Source of the DNA: Massospora cicadina
Lineage: Eukaryota > Entomophthoromycota > Entomophthoromycetes > Entomophthorales > Entomophthoraceae
Direction: 5' to 3'
NCBI GenBank assembly: GCA_022478985.1
Contig: JAKSZP010010643.1
Span: 112,999 to 176,998, forward strand
Length of the DNA: 64,000 bases
Below the pieces are notes generated by a model, which was given only the letters and a program-made list of their open reading frames with translations, searched no databases and was not told the DNA's origin. The position numbers were made by a program, and so were the translations under genes. Every line of letters starts with the position of its first letter. Within the stretch, counting starts at the first letter, position 1. Shown here piece after piece: positions 45,093-55,660 of this stretch.

Positions 45093-47535
45093 ACCCTTCC
45101 TGTTAAGCCTGTTTGATGTCCATGTAAGGAGGTAATGCGTTTTGTTTTTTTGTCTAGGAGTTGATTTTCCATCATAGAGTGGGCATAACCTCCTGATTCC
45201 AACCATACCCCCAAGTGACGGACAGATCCAGCTGTTGGCTTGTTGGTGAAGGGAAGTTTCAGTGGGGTTATTGCTGATTTTCGCCTCCTATGTCTGGTGA
45301 GGAGTCTTGATGTTGTATTAGTTTGTTGGCCCTGGGTAGATGGCGTCCAATGGGTTTGATATTTTCCAGTAGTATGATTTCCATTTTCTCATTGTTAAGT
45401 GATGCGTTGCTTATGGCTAAGTAATCTTGTATTATCTTCTCAATTCTGCAAGTGTCCTGATTGTTAGATATTCCCACCACACAATCATCAGCGAAGGCCA
45501 TCATTTTGACTGTTGGTTTAACCTTGACATTGATTCCCTTGAGAAGTGTATTTTTATTCCGGATTAGAGGGTCCAAGCTAGAATTGTAAAGTAGAGGTCT
45601 TAAGAAGTCTCCTTGTTTGAGTCCTCTCTGTGGGATGACTGGGTTGGTTAAGAAGCCTGCTCCCCGCACAGCCATGGTGGCTGACTCTGTGAACATCATC
45701 ACCCTGTTTATGAATCTATTTGGAAGCTTATTTTTGAAGCCAGGCCCTAAGATAAGTCCAGTTCACCCTGCCATATTCCTTCTGTTGATTTGAGAAGACA
45801 AGCGTTTCAGAGGTTATGGACTGGAAGACATTTGCAACTGTGTGGATGTTGTCCCATATGGATCTTCTTGGAAAAAATCCATATAATGATGGGGATATCG
45901 CATAAGTTGCAATTTCTTAGTCGTTTGGCCATGATTTTTGTGAAAAGTTTGGTATATGTGTTGGTTAGGGAGATTGGGCGCCAGTTGGAAAGATTTGGTC
46001 TGTCTCCTTTTTTGAATAAAGTGACATTATAGGCTTCTTTGCCTCCAGGTAAGAGGCATGTTTCCATAATACACTTATTCATTGAAGCTAGAAGAATGTT
46101 AGAGATGTTAGTAAAATATTTTATGTAAAATTCATAGGGAATCCCATCAGGTCCAGGGCCTTTCCCTCTTGGTTCGACGCGTACTACTTCCCATATTTCC
46201 TCACATGATATTAAGTTGATTATATTATTGTTTTGGGCCTCAGCGCCGATATGTGTGCTTGTGAGGAATTTTTAAATTTTTCTGGTTCAACCAGTTTGAA
46301 TTTGTACAATTTCATATAAAACCTGTGCACTTCAGTCACGACTTCTTTGGGTGTTTCTGCTATGGATTTGTCTGGTTGTCAGACCTGTGTGCAAGCTATT
46401 GTATTTTTCCAGGCATGGAATCGGTGGAAAAAATAGCTCAAGCAAGTTTCTCCATCTTTTAATTTTTTGCTTTATATTGAACTCCAACTTGGTGTTGGTG
46501 TTCACAGATCAGGGTGTTTAGCTGAGCAGAAATCTCCGCCCATCTGTGACCCCATCCAGGGTTGTACCCTGTGCATGGTACGTTGTTTTCTAGGTAGTTA
46601 ATTTTACTAAGGTGTGCTTGTTAATGGCTGAAGCTGCCTGTGTCTTCTAGACGTTGTATGTTTGATTTGTTGGGTTGTTGATTTTTTGAAATTTTCCCAG
46701 GTGGTTAGTGGTCTGAGCAGAAAGGTGTTTGAAAATCCCGTGTTGAGGATATTTCCTCCATCCAGGATTGAAATTCTGAGCCGGCTAAACTTTCTGGGCG
46801 TATTCTGCACCATCTGGGTGCTCGGGTACTTGGTTCTTCCAGTTTGTAGGACGCCAAAACTAGCCAATGGTCAGAAAATTCGATTTTTGTAGTTTTAAAT
46901 TTTTGAATTTGGTGATTGAAAATAATTGATGCAAGTATCAGGTCTATCCATGACATAGAGATAAGTGCACCATTGTGTACATGTGGGCGTGTCGTGTTTT
47001 GTAGCAGGGTAGCCTCTTTGTTAGTGGATCATATAGTCCCAGGGTGGCCTTTAGTACGCGGAGTTCCACTTGCCCTTGTGGTACTTCCATTGTTTATGAC
47101 CATTGGTCAGTATCTGGGTTAGTCCAGCAGTTCATGTCTCCCATGAAGAAAGTACTTGCTGGTAGATTTAGTTGTGTTAGAGCTGTTAGAAATTCTCTTC
47201 AGTCAGGTGCACAGTTTGGTGTGTACACACTGGCTATCATGTGCACTTCAGTGTGCCATGAGAAGGTTACAGTGAGTACACGGCCATCCAGAAATGAATT
47301 TTTGTTAAGAAAATTAAAGTTTTGGTTTGTCCATACTATCACCCCACAGTATTGTGACCAAAACAATATTGTTGGGAGGAGAACTTTTCCCATGCCTCCT
47401 CCTCTCCCTGTGAACAGTGGGTTTCCTGCACCGCCAGTATATCCACAGGTGGATTTCATAGGAGACTAAACTTCTTGGCCTGGGACATTAAGGCCTTGAG
47501 TTCTGCTATGTTCAGCGTCCCTATCTCTACTGAGA
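45093..47535 (-). pseudogene. LINE-C ORF2 (endonuclease-reverse transcriptase), partial
   Basis: Minus strand. Endonuclease 47535-46700: 'TLNIAELKALMSQAKKF', 'VDILAVQETHCSQGEEEAW', 'SSWET' (degenerate GDFNC), and 'NRIF*PLASF', a damaged SDH region. RT: 'RPNLSNWRPISLTNTYTKLFTKIMAKRL' (46082-45807), 'GLKQGDFLRPLLYNSSLDPLI' and an intact FADD in 'MAFADDCVVGISNNQD' (45702-45268). 'VRHLGVWLESGGYAHS' follows near 45200. Many stops; the C-terminal region is absent. Confidence 0.85.
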
Positions 47536-47559
47536 TGCCCAATGCGCCTCAGGAGTGGT

Positions 47560-48962
47560 TAGCATGGCCCCCAGGCCCTACTCCCTCACTTGCATTACTC
47601 TCCAATGCACCTCTGCTGTAGAGAGTATAACAATGATTAGGAGTTGGGGTGTATTCTGCCCCTTTCATTGATGCTGTTTTCACTCCTCTCTTGGCTTTGC
47701 TTGGTTTCAATTTATCATTGTAGTGCACTTGTGTGCTCTTATTGGCCACATTATTTTCTTGAGCATTCCATTGTTGATTTTCCTTCCTGATTGGGTTATG
47801 TTCTGCAATTTTGTGGGTGCGCTGAACCCCTTTTTGCTGCATTTATTTCCAAATTGGGTTCCACAAAATTCAATCTGTTTGAGTTGAGTGTTTGGTTTTC
47901 TGCGGAAATTTGATTGGTTCATTGATTCAAATTAATCCATGTCTTCCTGGATCTGTTCTGGCAATATGGATGATGCGCTGAGGCCTTTTCCTTGGCCGCG
48001 GCCAGCTTGCAAGCTTGTCTGGCCATTTTATGTTCTTTCATGGAAATTGGGTCAATTATTTTATATTGCCTGTGTTCTCCCCAGTTGAATGCATGTGTTT
48101 TATCCATGATTTTGGCATACTCTGAGTCATCTTTGCCATCTCCTCCTCACAGAATTCCATTTCTCTCAGGCTTCTTTTATAGGGCAAGTATGAATCTTGT
48201 GCCCAAAAACCTGGCAGTGGTTGCATATGGGGGTGCGCTCTCCACTGTTGCATGGAACAGCTGGTATTTTTCCCATCAATGGTGAAGGATGCAATGTGGG
48301 GGATTTTTGTGATATCCTCCACTACCTCCTGGTTTGGGGAAATAATTGTAATTGCCTTCCAAGAGCTAAGGGTTGGTATCAGCTGGAATCATTGCATCTC
48401 AAATTGTTTAATTTCTCCATAGGCTTCCAAGCCTTCTTGGAGATGTCTTTTGACTACTGTGCACACCAGTGTGGTCAGAAGATAATTGAAAATTATGAAA
48501 ATATCTTTGGATTCTGTCTAACATGTGCGTTTGGTTGATACCAAATGCTGTCCATCAGGAAGGTTAAGTACCACTATGACTTTCGCTGCTTCATTGGCTT
48601 CTTCCGCAGTTTTGAACCCAATTTCTACCCAACCTTTGCGGATAGTATGGGTTAAGTACACCGCATGCAGGAAAAATTTATGTTGGGCTTCGCCAAACTT
48701 TTCCCACATTGTCAGTGTATGCCCAGGAAAACTCATATATCATGTTTTACCAATGACAGTGGTTGCAAATGGGATACTTCCATGTAACTGCAGTATTTTA
48801 CCAAAAAATTTACAAAACCTGTGGGGGGTGCCACCTCAGGTTTTTTGTTTTTACTAATATTTTGTTTGTACCTGTGCACTTGGTACCTTTGTGCAGTGCA
48901 AGTCTGGGTCCACTGCTCTTTACCACATTCGCCCAACTCTTAGATTTATTACTCATACTCAT
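47560..48962 (-). pseudogene. LINE-C ORF1
   Basis: ATG 48962 ('MSISNKSKSWANVVKSSGPRLAL'), 67 codons open at first. The ORF1 core lies in 48736-48518: 'FLHAVYLTHTIRKGWVEIGFKTAEEANEAAKVIVVLNLPDGQHLVSTKRT', matching LINE-A and LINE-B. The CCHC knuckle is near 48215-48170 in another frame (CNHCQVFGHKIHTC). A basic, Gln-rich tail follows (47922-47549). It would package the LINE RNA; inactive here. Confidence 0.78.
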
Positions 48963-49045
48963 CTCGCCTGGTATTGATTATCAAATTGTACTGTTTGAAT
49001 CGAATTGTATTACTAAAAGTGATATAATTGGAAAGAAAAGTTTGC

Positions 49046-50530
49046 ATAAACATTTTTATATTGCAAAAGTAACTCCTTTTCCACAGCCTGTGTTCTACGG
49101 ATCATGGTAGGGGTCAAGCGCGGGTTCTCTGGGGTGATTTGTTATACTGAAATGATTTTCAAACTAGAGCCACAAAAGATGATATTAGTCCTGTTTATAT
49201 ATAATGAACTAGCATTATAAAACGCTTTTTGGGCTGTGAATGACCCCATACAAAATTTAATGGCGGGTAGTGCATCATCATTAAGGCCATCACTACCAGT
49301 CCTTTTGTTAATAATCCTGTATGCACCATCTGAACGCGGTGCCAATCTAAAAGCATTTTAATTAAAGCGTTTTCATCCATTTTGGGGGAAAGTTGGGGAA
49401 TCACAACACATGGATCTCAAAACGTCCAAATCCACCAGGTACAGGCAATAAGGGTGGATTTTACAGTTGGAGTTAGAAAAAATAACGCCAAGACGCACTA
49501 ATCATTGGCCAAATGAGAAAATGGTGGTGAGATCCATAGTGGCTGTGACCAACGGCTGGTGCAACCAATTCACACTTAGCGAAATTCCCAAACAGATAAT
49601 TCTAGTACACGCAAGATAAGTTGGTTGATTGACTAATGTCATGAGAGTGTTTGTAACTCTCTCGTTCCCTGAGAGGTGGTGTGGGATGCACAGCTGCATT
49701 GTCAGGGAAATAGTCATTAGTAAGATTGTAAGCAGAGCACCGCGGAGAGTGCTGGAGCCAAAGGGGCTCAGGGCAAGGGTGTACAACGCGGTATACAGTA
49801 TAAGATATCAAATATACAACAAAACTTATTTTGACCCCAAAGGGGAGTCCATAATTAAGCGGAATCTGTGTTGGAGTGCTTTGTTGCCTTGATCAGGAGG
49901 GGACCAGGGCAGCCCATCGGTGCACCAGATATGGTAGATGTTCTTGTTAAAATAAAAGGCCAACGTTGTTAGAGACCTCCTTGAGGAGGTCTGTACATAG
50001 GTTCGCTCAAGGAACCATAAAAAATGTATACTATCAGAATTTTATTAATAGAAAGTCAACCAATAAAGAAAGTTGGTATAATGAAACATACTTTAAACAA
50101 TGGGAGGCGAGTTGTCAATTGGGGAAAATGATTCTAAGCCTAAGCGAAGCAATATACATACCCTAACATTGGCCAGGGTACAGTAGCTTGAAATTTGACC
50201 AAACTTGAGTTATTGATTACAGTAAGGCCTTCCCTATTAGCAATATTAAAAATCGAATGAGTTTTACAATCCCATTCACTGAGCAACCAAATTGAACCAT
50301 CATTATTAATGATATAGCTGGTGCGTTTTAACGCCATTGCTGTAAGCATGGCTGAGCATCATGCACATTCCCAAGACCAACCTGAGCATATCTCGCCTGC
50401 ATCCAGCTTTGGTCCAGGGTATGTTTTAGGTCAGGAAGGCCTTGCAATTTTACCTTCTTTGCCTCCTGAAGACCAGTATTATCCTTGCAATCAGTGCTCT
50501 CAATTATGTCATGGATATATGACACTTGTT
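49046..50530. other. Unassigned sequence between LINE-C and G4
   Basis: About 1.5 kb with only short frames on both strands (for example 49142-49345 minus, 49629-49892 plus, 50140-50349 minus). None resembles a family I know, and no second copy is in the window. It may be an old element, the target of LINE-C, or host intergenic DNA. No RNA gene seen. Confidence 0.5.
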
Positions 50531-51762
50531 ATGGCATTGACATCTAGGTTGACCACTTGTTAAAGCTAATCTGGTGCATTGTCATCTACAAACAGATCAC
50601 TGATGACATATTCATCATTCATTATGTTTAGAGGAATGGGTTTAACTGCAGCTTTAAACTGTTCCACGTCTAGGCCGCAGGACATTTTCCCAACTCTTGG
50701 GCAGGTTCAGCTTCCTTAGCCTGTACCACATTAATCTGCTCCTTGGGCTTTTTCTGAAGCATTGGGCGATGAAGTGGCCTTCCCCCCACACTGGTGACAG
50801 CTCATATTACTCATGACCGCTCATTTGAATCCCTCAAATTTATTTCCTGGCACTACTCAGTTAGGAAATTCATAAGTTTCAGCAAACTCGTTGGTGTTCG
50901 TATTTCTGACTGGACTAGGTTTGTAGCTTCAGTTAGGGGCCTCAAATGTGGCGTCTAACATCTTCAAATGATCCACCATTTATGAGGTGTTTATTTTGGT
51001 AACCATCACTGAAGACATCATTCAGTGCAAATTGCAATAAGGCTGAAGAGCTGCTTGTAATGCAATTAATGCATTAAAGTCAGTTTTTACTTTTTTTCAA
51101 CCAAAATCTGTAATTCTTGATAGAATTGGTCAGCGAAATTTGCTAAGGTTTATTCTTTTAGAAATTAAATTTCTAATAAATTCTTGTTTGTGTTTTTGAT
51201 ATATGTGAGGGTCTTCTGAACTACTTCATGATTGCAGCTTTGGCCTCAGAATAGGACTAGTTGTCCCCCTCAAGGTGAGGCAACACAAAGTTCAGGCAGT
51301 CAGTATCCAAGCAGTTCATGACGTTCAATGCTTTCTGGCTGTCGCCACACCCAAACATAGTCATTTTAAAGAGGCAGAAGAATGCAGGGGTGTTGTCCCA
51401 ATGAAAATTAGGTCTTTAGGCGTTGATTTGAATTCCTCCAAATTTTCTTTAACTGCTTTTCAAAGCTCAGCAACCTGACTGATTAGAAAAGCAATTTTGG
51501 GAGTCAACTCCAAATATGGTGGCAAATGCAGTTGGCATGTTTTGAGGAGTCACCAACTTCCCAACTGAGGTTCATGGAGTATCTTCTTCAGCATTATTCG
51601 TCGCATATGATTTGCTTTTTCATTTTGGTTTTTAATTCTTTGACTTGTTTTACTAAACGTTCCTTATCTGAGCTGGGTGAGTGTAAATGCACAAAATCCA
51701 TATCACGTTCCATTTTTAGGAATAAAACTTCCCTAATCAGCGTTTCTTCCTTCTTCTTTATA

Positions 51763-53694
51763 TTTATTTGAGGCAAGCTGACCAGGGGACGGACATTACC
51801 AAAGCTAAAAACTAGGCTAAAAAACTAACGTAACTAACTGGTTCAAACAAAACTCCCTAATGAGCTGTTTGAGTGAAATGCTTTAAAACTGACCAACCAG
51901 TTGGGCAGCGGAAGCCGCTTATCCCTCCATGGTGGAAGGGGAGGGGGGTCAGGGGGCTCGTCTTCAGCAGCCTCTTCAGCAGCATCTTCTTCCTCCCATA
52001 GTAGGGTGTGTGTCACGGCTGACAGTAATGGCGTTGAGGCATCTGCGGTATGGGGTTTGATATCTTTGATAATTGGAATTTCATGGAAATTTCCACCTAA
52101 ATAAATGGCACTGAGATATTCATTTAAAGCTTTTTAAGCTTTAATGTGGGCATCTGGGAGTTTAACGAATGTGGAAATGTTGGTTTGGGTTATTTTTGCT
52201 TTTGGATTCCGTGCTATAGTTGCCACATTCTGGATAGCATTGTTTGCATTTTTGTATAGCTGGTTCATTTTTGATTTTACTCTTTGGAGTTAAGGTTGTG
52301 GGGATAACAGGAGGTGGATTTTTCCCTTGAGCATCGCTACTGATTTCAGTGACAGCTTTACGCAGGGGATGACAATCTAGTGTTGCATCTGCTTTGACTG
52401 CAAGCTGGTGATCACTGCAAAATGATTCAGCATTTGGCTGTGGGGTATAAAGTTGAGGGGGGTATCTGGCGTCCCATTCTGCATTAATGAACTACTCGAT
52501 TTGCAGAGATGTTTCTTTAATGAACTTACCTGATTTGTCAATTTCAGCTAATAATTCCCATGAGTCTTGGTTGAATTGGATTGGGGAATCAGCGTACGGT
52601 TGAGGTTCAGTCAATTCATTTGAGGAAGCATGGGATCAAACTGGGATCCAATCTGATGCTTGATTAGAGAAATTATTTATGGCATTGGGGTGAGTATGAG
52701 GATGATTGGTGGCTGCAGGTGCAGCTGCAGCAACAGGCTTTGGTGGTGGGGGTGGTAGGATTGTGCCTCATACCAGAAATTTTACAGGGTGGGCAGCGGA
52801 TTGGAGGTTGGTGGATGAGTCATCCAATCCACCAGAAGTGGTTTAGGAGGGACGCTTGCGTTTTGAGTGGTCTAACTCAAAACATGATGGACAGATCATC
52901 TGCCCACCTTCAACATGGGCCCAAAACAGATGATCAGGTGCTGAGGGAATAATGGTGCATGGCAGAATTGACACCGCGATTTTATTAAATTCAGGGCTGA
53001 TCATGGCATATGCCCAAGGCCCAGCGAGTCATTTGGCCCCATTTGGGACCACAAATTGTAAGATGGGGTTGGAGCCATAGGCTGCCAAACCGTCCATCAG
53101 CTCCTGGTAGAGCACTTCAGGGGAGAGGTGGGTGGGCAAGCCAGCAAACTGAACCACCAAAGTGGTGTCCTCTGGGAGCTGAGTCCGAGTTGTGGGGAGA
53201 GGAGTGCCCTGGAATACCAGGGGCACAGTTGCTGCAGTGGCAGCATCAGCTTCGCAGGTTAAGCCAAGGTTGAAATACCCCTTGTAGGGGTAGAAATCAA
53301 TAAAGCCGGCAGGTGTCATCACCACCTGTGCCATTTCAATGATGGCTTGGTCGTGGTATGGAAATAGTTTCCCATATTTGACCCTTAGGCTATAGTGCAT
53401 GTTGCTCTGGGAGAGCACTAGGGGGCAGCGTGGTACCACTTGGGTACGAGCAAGGTGGGCATCTATGTCCTTGGGCAGAATGAATCAGCTCATAGGTTTG
53501 GAATGACTGGATGAACCAGTCCTAGCGCGTTTTCCTGCCGGAAGGAAAATGGCGGGGGGAGTTTTGCTTCTGCCCCACGCTGAAGCTGGCGGATAATCTG
53601 AGGACATCAGAGTGAAACTACTATGGGCGAATTTGATTTGTTTTATTAATACATGTAATTTTGTATGGAAAGTTACTCAAGTGGAAAGAGTGAT
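51763..53694 (-). mobile_element. D1 non-autonomous LINE-like element (ORF1 only)
   Basis: About 1.93 kb, minus strand, inserted in the G4 gag (AT-rich imperfect duplication, 51754-51769 and 53694-53709). It has a short leader, one long ORF related to LINE ORF1, no endonuclease or RT, and a 3' tail (GGTAATGTCCGTCCCCTGGT to CAAATAAA) like that of LINE-A. Two more copies, D2 and D3, lie next to it in the same orientation. Confidence 0.8.
51880..53607 (-). pseudogene. D1 ORF (LINE ORF1-like protein with long C-terminus)
   Basis: ATG 53607 ('MSSDYPPASAWGRSKTPPAIFLPAGKRARTG'). Open stretch 53439-53029 holds the ORF1-like core: 'GYFNLGLTCEADAATAATVPLVFQG' and 'LVVQFAGLPTHLSPEVLYQELMDGLAAYGSNPILQFVVPNG', comparable to LINE-A 'INIGFETADEADAAAK' and 'LPTNLPHKVIEEELCKGLVAYGEI'. 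The zinc knuckle near 52900-52855 reads CPSCFELDHSKRKR; the last Cys is Arg. A C-terminal region follows with 'DHQLAVKADATLDCHPL' and ends in a Pro/Trp motif near 51900. Several frame changes. Confidence 0.72.
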
Positions 53695-53828
53695 TCTTTT
53701 TATTTCTTTAAAGACCTTATTTTGCTGAGTAGATCATTTCCAAATTTTAAATTTCCTCTACTCCTTCTTCACTATTAATTTCTCTCTCAATTAGAGCTTT
53801 AAATTCTCTAATTAGATTTAAATTTAAA

Positions 53829-55660
53829 TTTATTTGAGGTACACTGACCAGGGGATGGACATTATAGAAAATGGAAACACCAAAACCAACCAAACCAAAA
53901 AATAACCAATCGCCATAAATGAACAACAAGACACACACAAACAAGAAAACAACCAACTAGTTGGCACAGCACCCGGCTGCTTATCCCACCATGGTGGAAG
54001 GGGAAGGGGTTCAGGGGGTTCATCTTCTGTACCCGCAATGTACAAATTGTGGGATAAGGCATAGAGCAAGGGCGTGGGGTTATCAGCAATATGTGGGGCG
54101 AGGTTGTAGAGGATTGTTTGTTCATAGAAATCATCATCATAAATTGCGCTCAGGCTAGTGGACAAACAATTTTCTGCTTGAATGTAAATGTCATAAAGTT
54201 GGGAACCTAAAGCGGTGTTAGTGTGGGTAACTTTTTCTTTGAATTTTGAAACCACAACCACTTTCTGAATGACATATGCAGCATGTTTATGCAGCTGGAG
54301 AATGGTTTTTTGCTCTATGGGGCAGGTCTTAGCAATAATGGGAGGTAGGAGACCTTTATATAGTTTCATCGCTGTTTGGGTAAAAATATTGTGGAGGAAA
54401 AGTTTATCAGGTTGGGCAGCAGCTGCCACAGCAAAATGGTATTGGATGCATAACAAATTGTCATTTTAGTGTGGGGCATAAAAGCGCCAAGGTATCTAAA
54501 TGGGTAATCATGTATAATATAGGTTTTCATGTAGACTATAAGGTTTTCAATTACAATACCTGATTCATCATCTTCATCCAATGAGGACCATGGGTTCAAA
54601 TCATACAAGTCTATATGATCCTCAATAGGGATGTCTGAGGCTGGTGTATGAGTTGGGGCTCAGGAGCAAAACTGTGTCCAAGACAAATCCTGATTGGTGA
54701 GGGCATTGGTGGCACTGGACTTAGGATGGGTCTAATTGGCTGCTACAGATGCAGCAGCGTCATCAGGCTTTGGAAGAGGTGGGGGTAAGATTGTCTCCAA
54801 TTCTGAGAGGGCTGCAGGGTGTCCAGCAGATGAGGAGCTGGTGGCTGAGACTGCAGAGGCATCAGAGGCAGCGATGTAGGGGAAACTACTTCAAGTGGTC
54901 CAACTCTAAGCAGAATAAACAGATGGTCCGCCCGCCCTCAATGCGGGCCCAAAATGGTTGGTCAGGGGCAGAAGCAACAAAGGATGAAGGGGAATCTGGT
55001 CAAAAATGTTTGTAAATTTACGGCTGATTGTGGCAAAAGCCTGAGGCCCAGAAAAGCTTGTGGCTCCATTAATTACCACAAATTGAAGGATGGGATCAGC
55101 GCTATATGCTGCCAAACCTGCCATCAGCTCCTGTTGGAGCACTGCTGGGTGAAGGTGAGTGGGCAACCCAGTGAACTGAACCACCATTGTGGAGTCATAG
55201 GGAGCTGGGTGCACGTTGCGGGAATGGGTCTGCCTTTAAAAAGAAGGGTCACAGTTGCTGCAGTGGCAGCATCAGCTTCACTTGTGAAACTGAGGTCAAA
55301 GTACCACTTATAAGGGTGGAACTCAAAAAAGCTGGTGGGTTGCATACCGCCTGTGCTAATTTGATAATGGGTTTGTCCACATATGGAACAATTTCCAATA
55401 TTTGACCTGAAAGCTAAAACTCATGTGAGATTGAGGGAGCATAGGAGGGCATTGGGGCACTGCCTGGGAGCATGCGAGGTGGATGGCGAGATCCTTGGGT
55501 GGAACAAACTGACCTAAGGATTTGATAGGAGTGGACAAACCAGTCTGAGCGCGTTTTCCCACTGGATGTAAAGTACTAGGTGGGGTTTCACCGTTGACCC
55601 ACATGGGAGCAACAGGCTGTGGGGATGTGGACATAGATGGGTCAGTGTTGCAGTTATTTG
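53829..55660 (-). mobile_element. D2 non-autonomous LINE-like element
   Basis: About 1.83 kb, minus strand. The 3' tail at 53829-53865 matches D1 and LINE-A. Its 5' end lacks most of the leader and directly meets the 3' end of D3. Its ORF is the most open in the C-terminal half. Confidence 0.78.
53830..55634 (-). pseudogene. D2 ORF (LINE ORF1-like protein)
   Basis: ATG 55634 ('MSTSPQPVAPMWVNGETPPSTLHPVGKRAQTG'), 92 codons open, then frame changes through 'WYFDLSFTSEADAATAATVTLLFKG' and 'VVQFTGLPTHLHPAVLQQELMAGLAAYSADPILQFVV' (55214-54906). The zinc knuckle near 54915-54880 is damaged. 54456-53830 is an uninterrupted 208-codon C-terminal half: 'FAVAAAAQPDKLFLHNIFTQTAMKLYKGLLPPIIA', 'ILQLHKHAAYVIQKVVVVSKFKEK', and 'PEPLPLPPWWDKQPGAVPTSWL', ending with a hydrophobic stretch that may be read-through beyond the true end. 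No RT motifs. Confidence 0.7.

Larger units (their letters stand above)
45090..49045 (-). mobile_element. LINE-C(-) non-LTR retrotransposon, 3' truncated by G2'
   Basis: A third LINE lineage, related to A and B but clearly diverged. It starts near 49045 with an ACTTTTCTTTCC leader like that of LINE-A, has ORF1, endonuclease and RT, and ends abruptly at 45090, after the 'GLTGR' motif following the RT palm, where the G2' LTR begins. The missing 3' part should lie beyond the left end of G2', outside the window. It is the outermost element of the nest on the left half. Confidence 0.87.
50531..53828 (-). pseudogene. gag: G4 gag fragment (diverged G2-like), interrupted by D1
   Basis: Minus strand, in two parts: 53828-53695 ('EEGVEEI', 'NLEMIYSAK', then Lys-rich) and 51762-50531. 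The second part begins 'KKKEETLIREVLFLKMERDMDFVHLHSPSSDKERLVKQVKELK', equivalent to 4955-5080 of G2, continues through a damaged gag core ('FADQFYQELQILVE'), a frameshifted knuckle near 50800 ('CHQCGG', then 'GHFIAQC') and the acidic tail 'PIPLNIMNDEYVISDLFVDDN' (about 50660-50570). It is more diverged from G2 and G2' than they are from each other. No LTR or pol found. Confidence 0.75.

Noticed and set aside
50531..51762. G4 gag as part of G2' or G2
   Set aside because: It lies outside G2' (beyond LINE-C), is more diverged, and no G2 LTR is near it.
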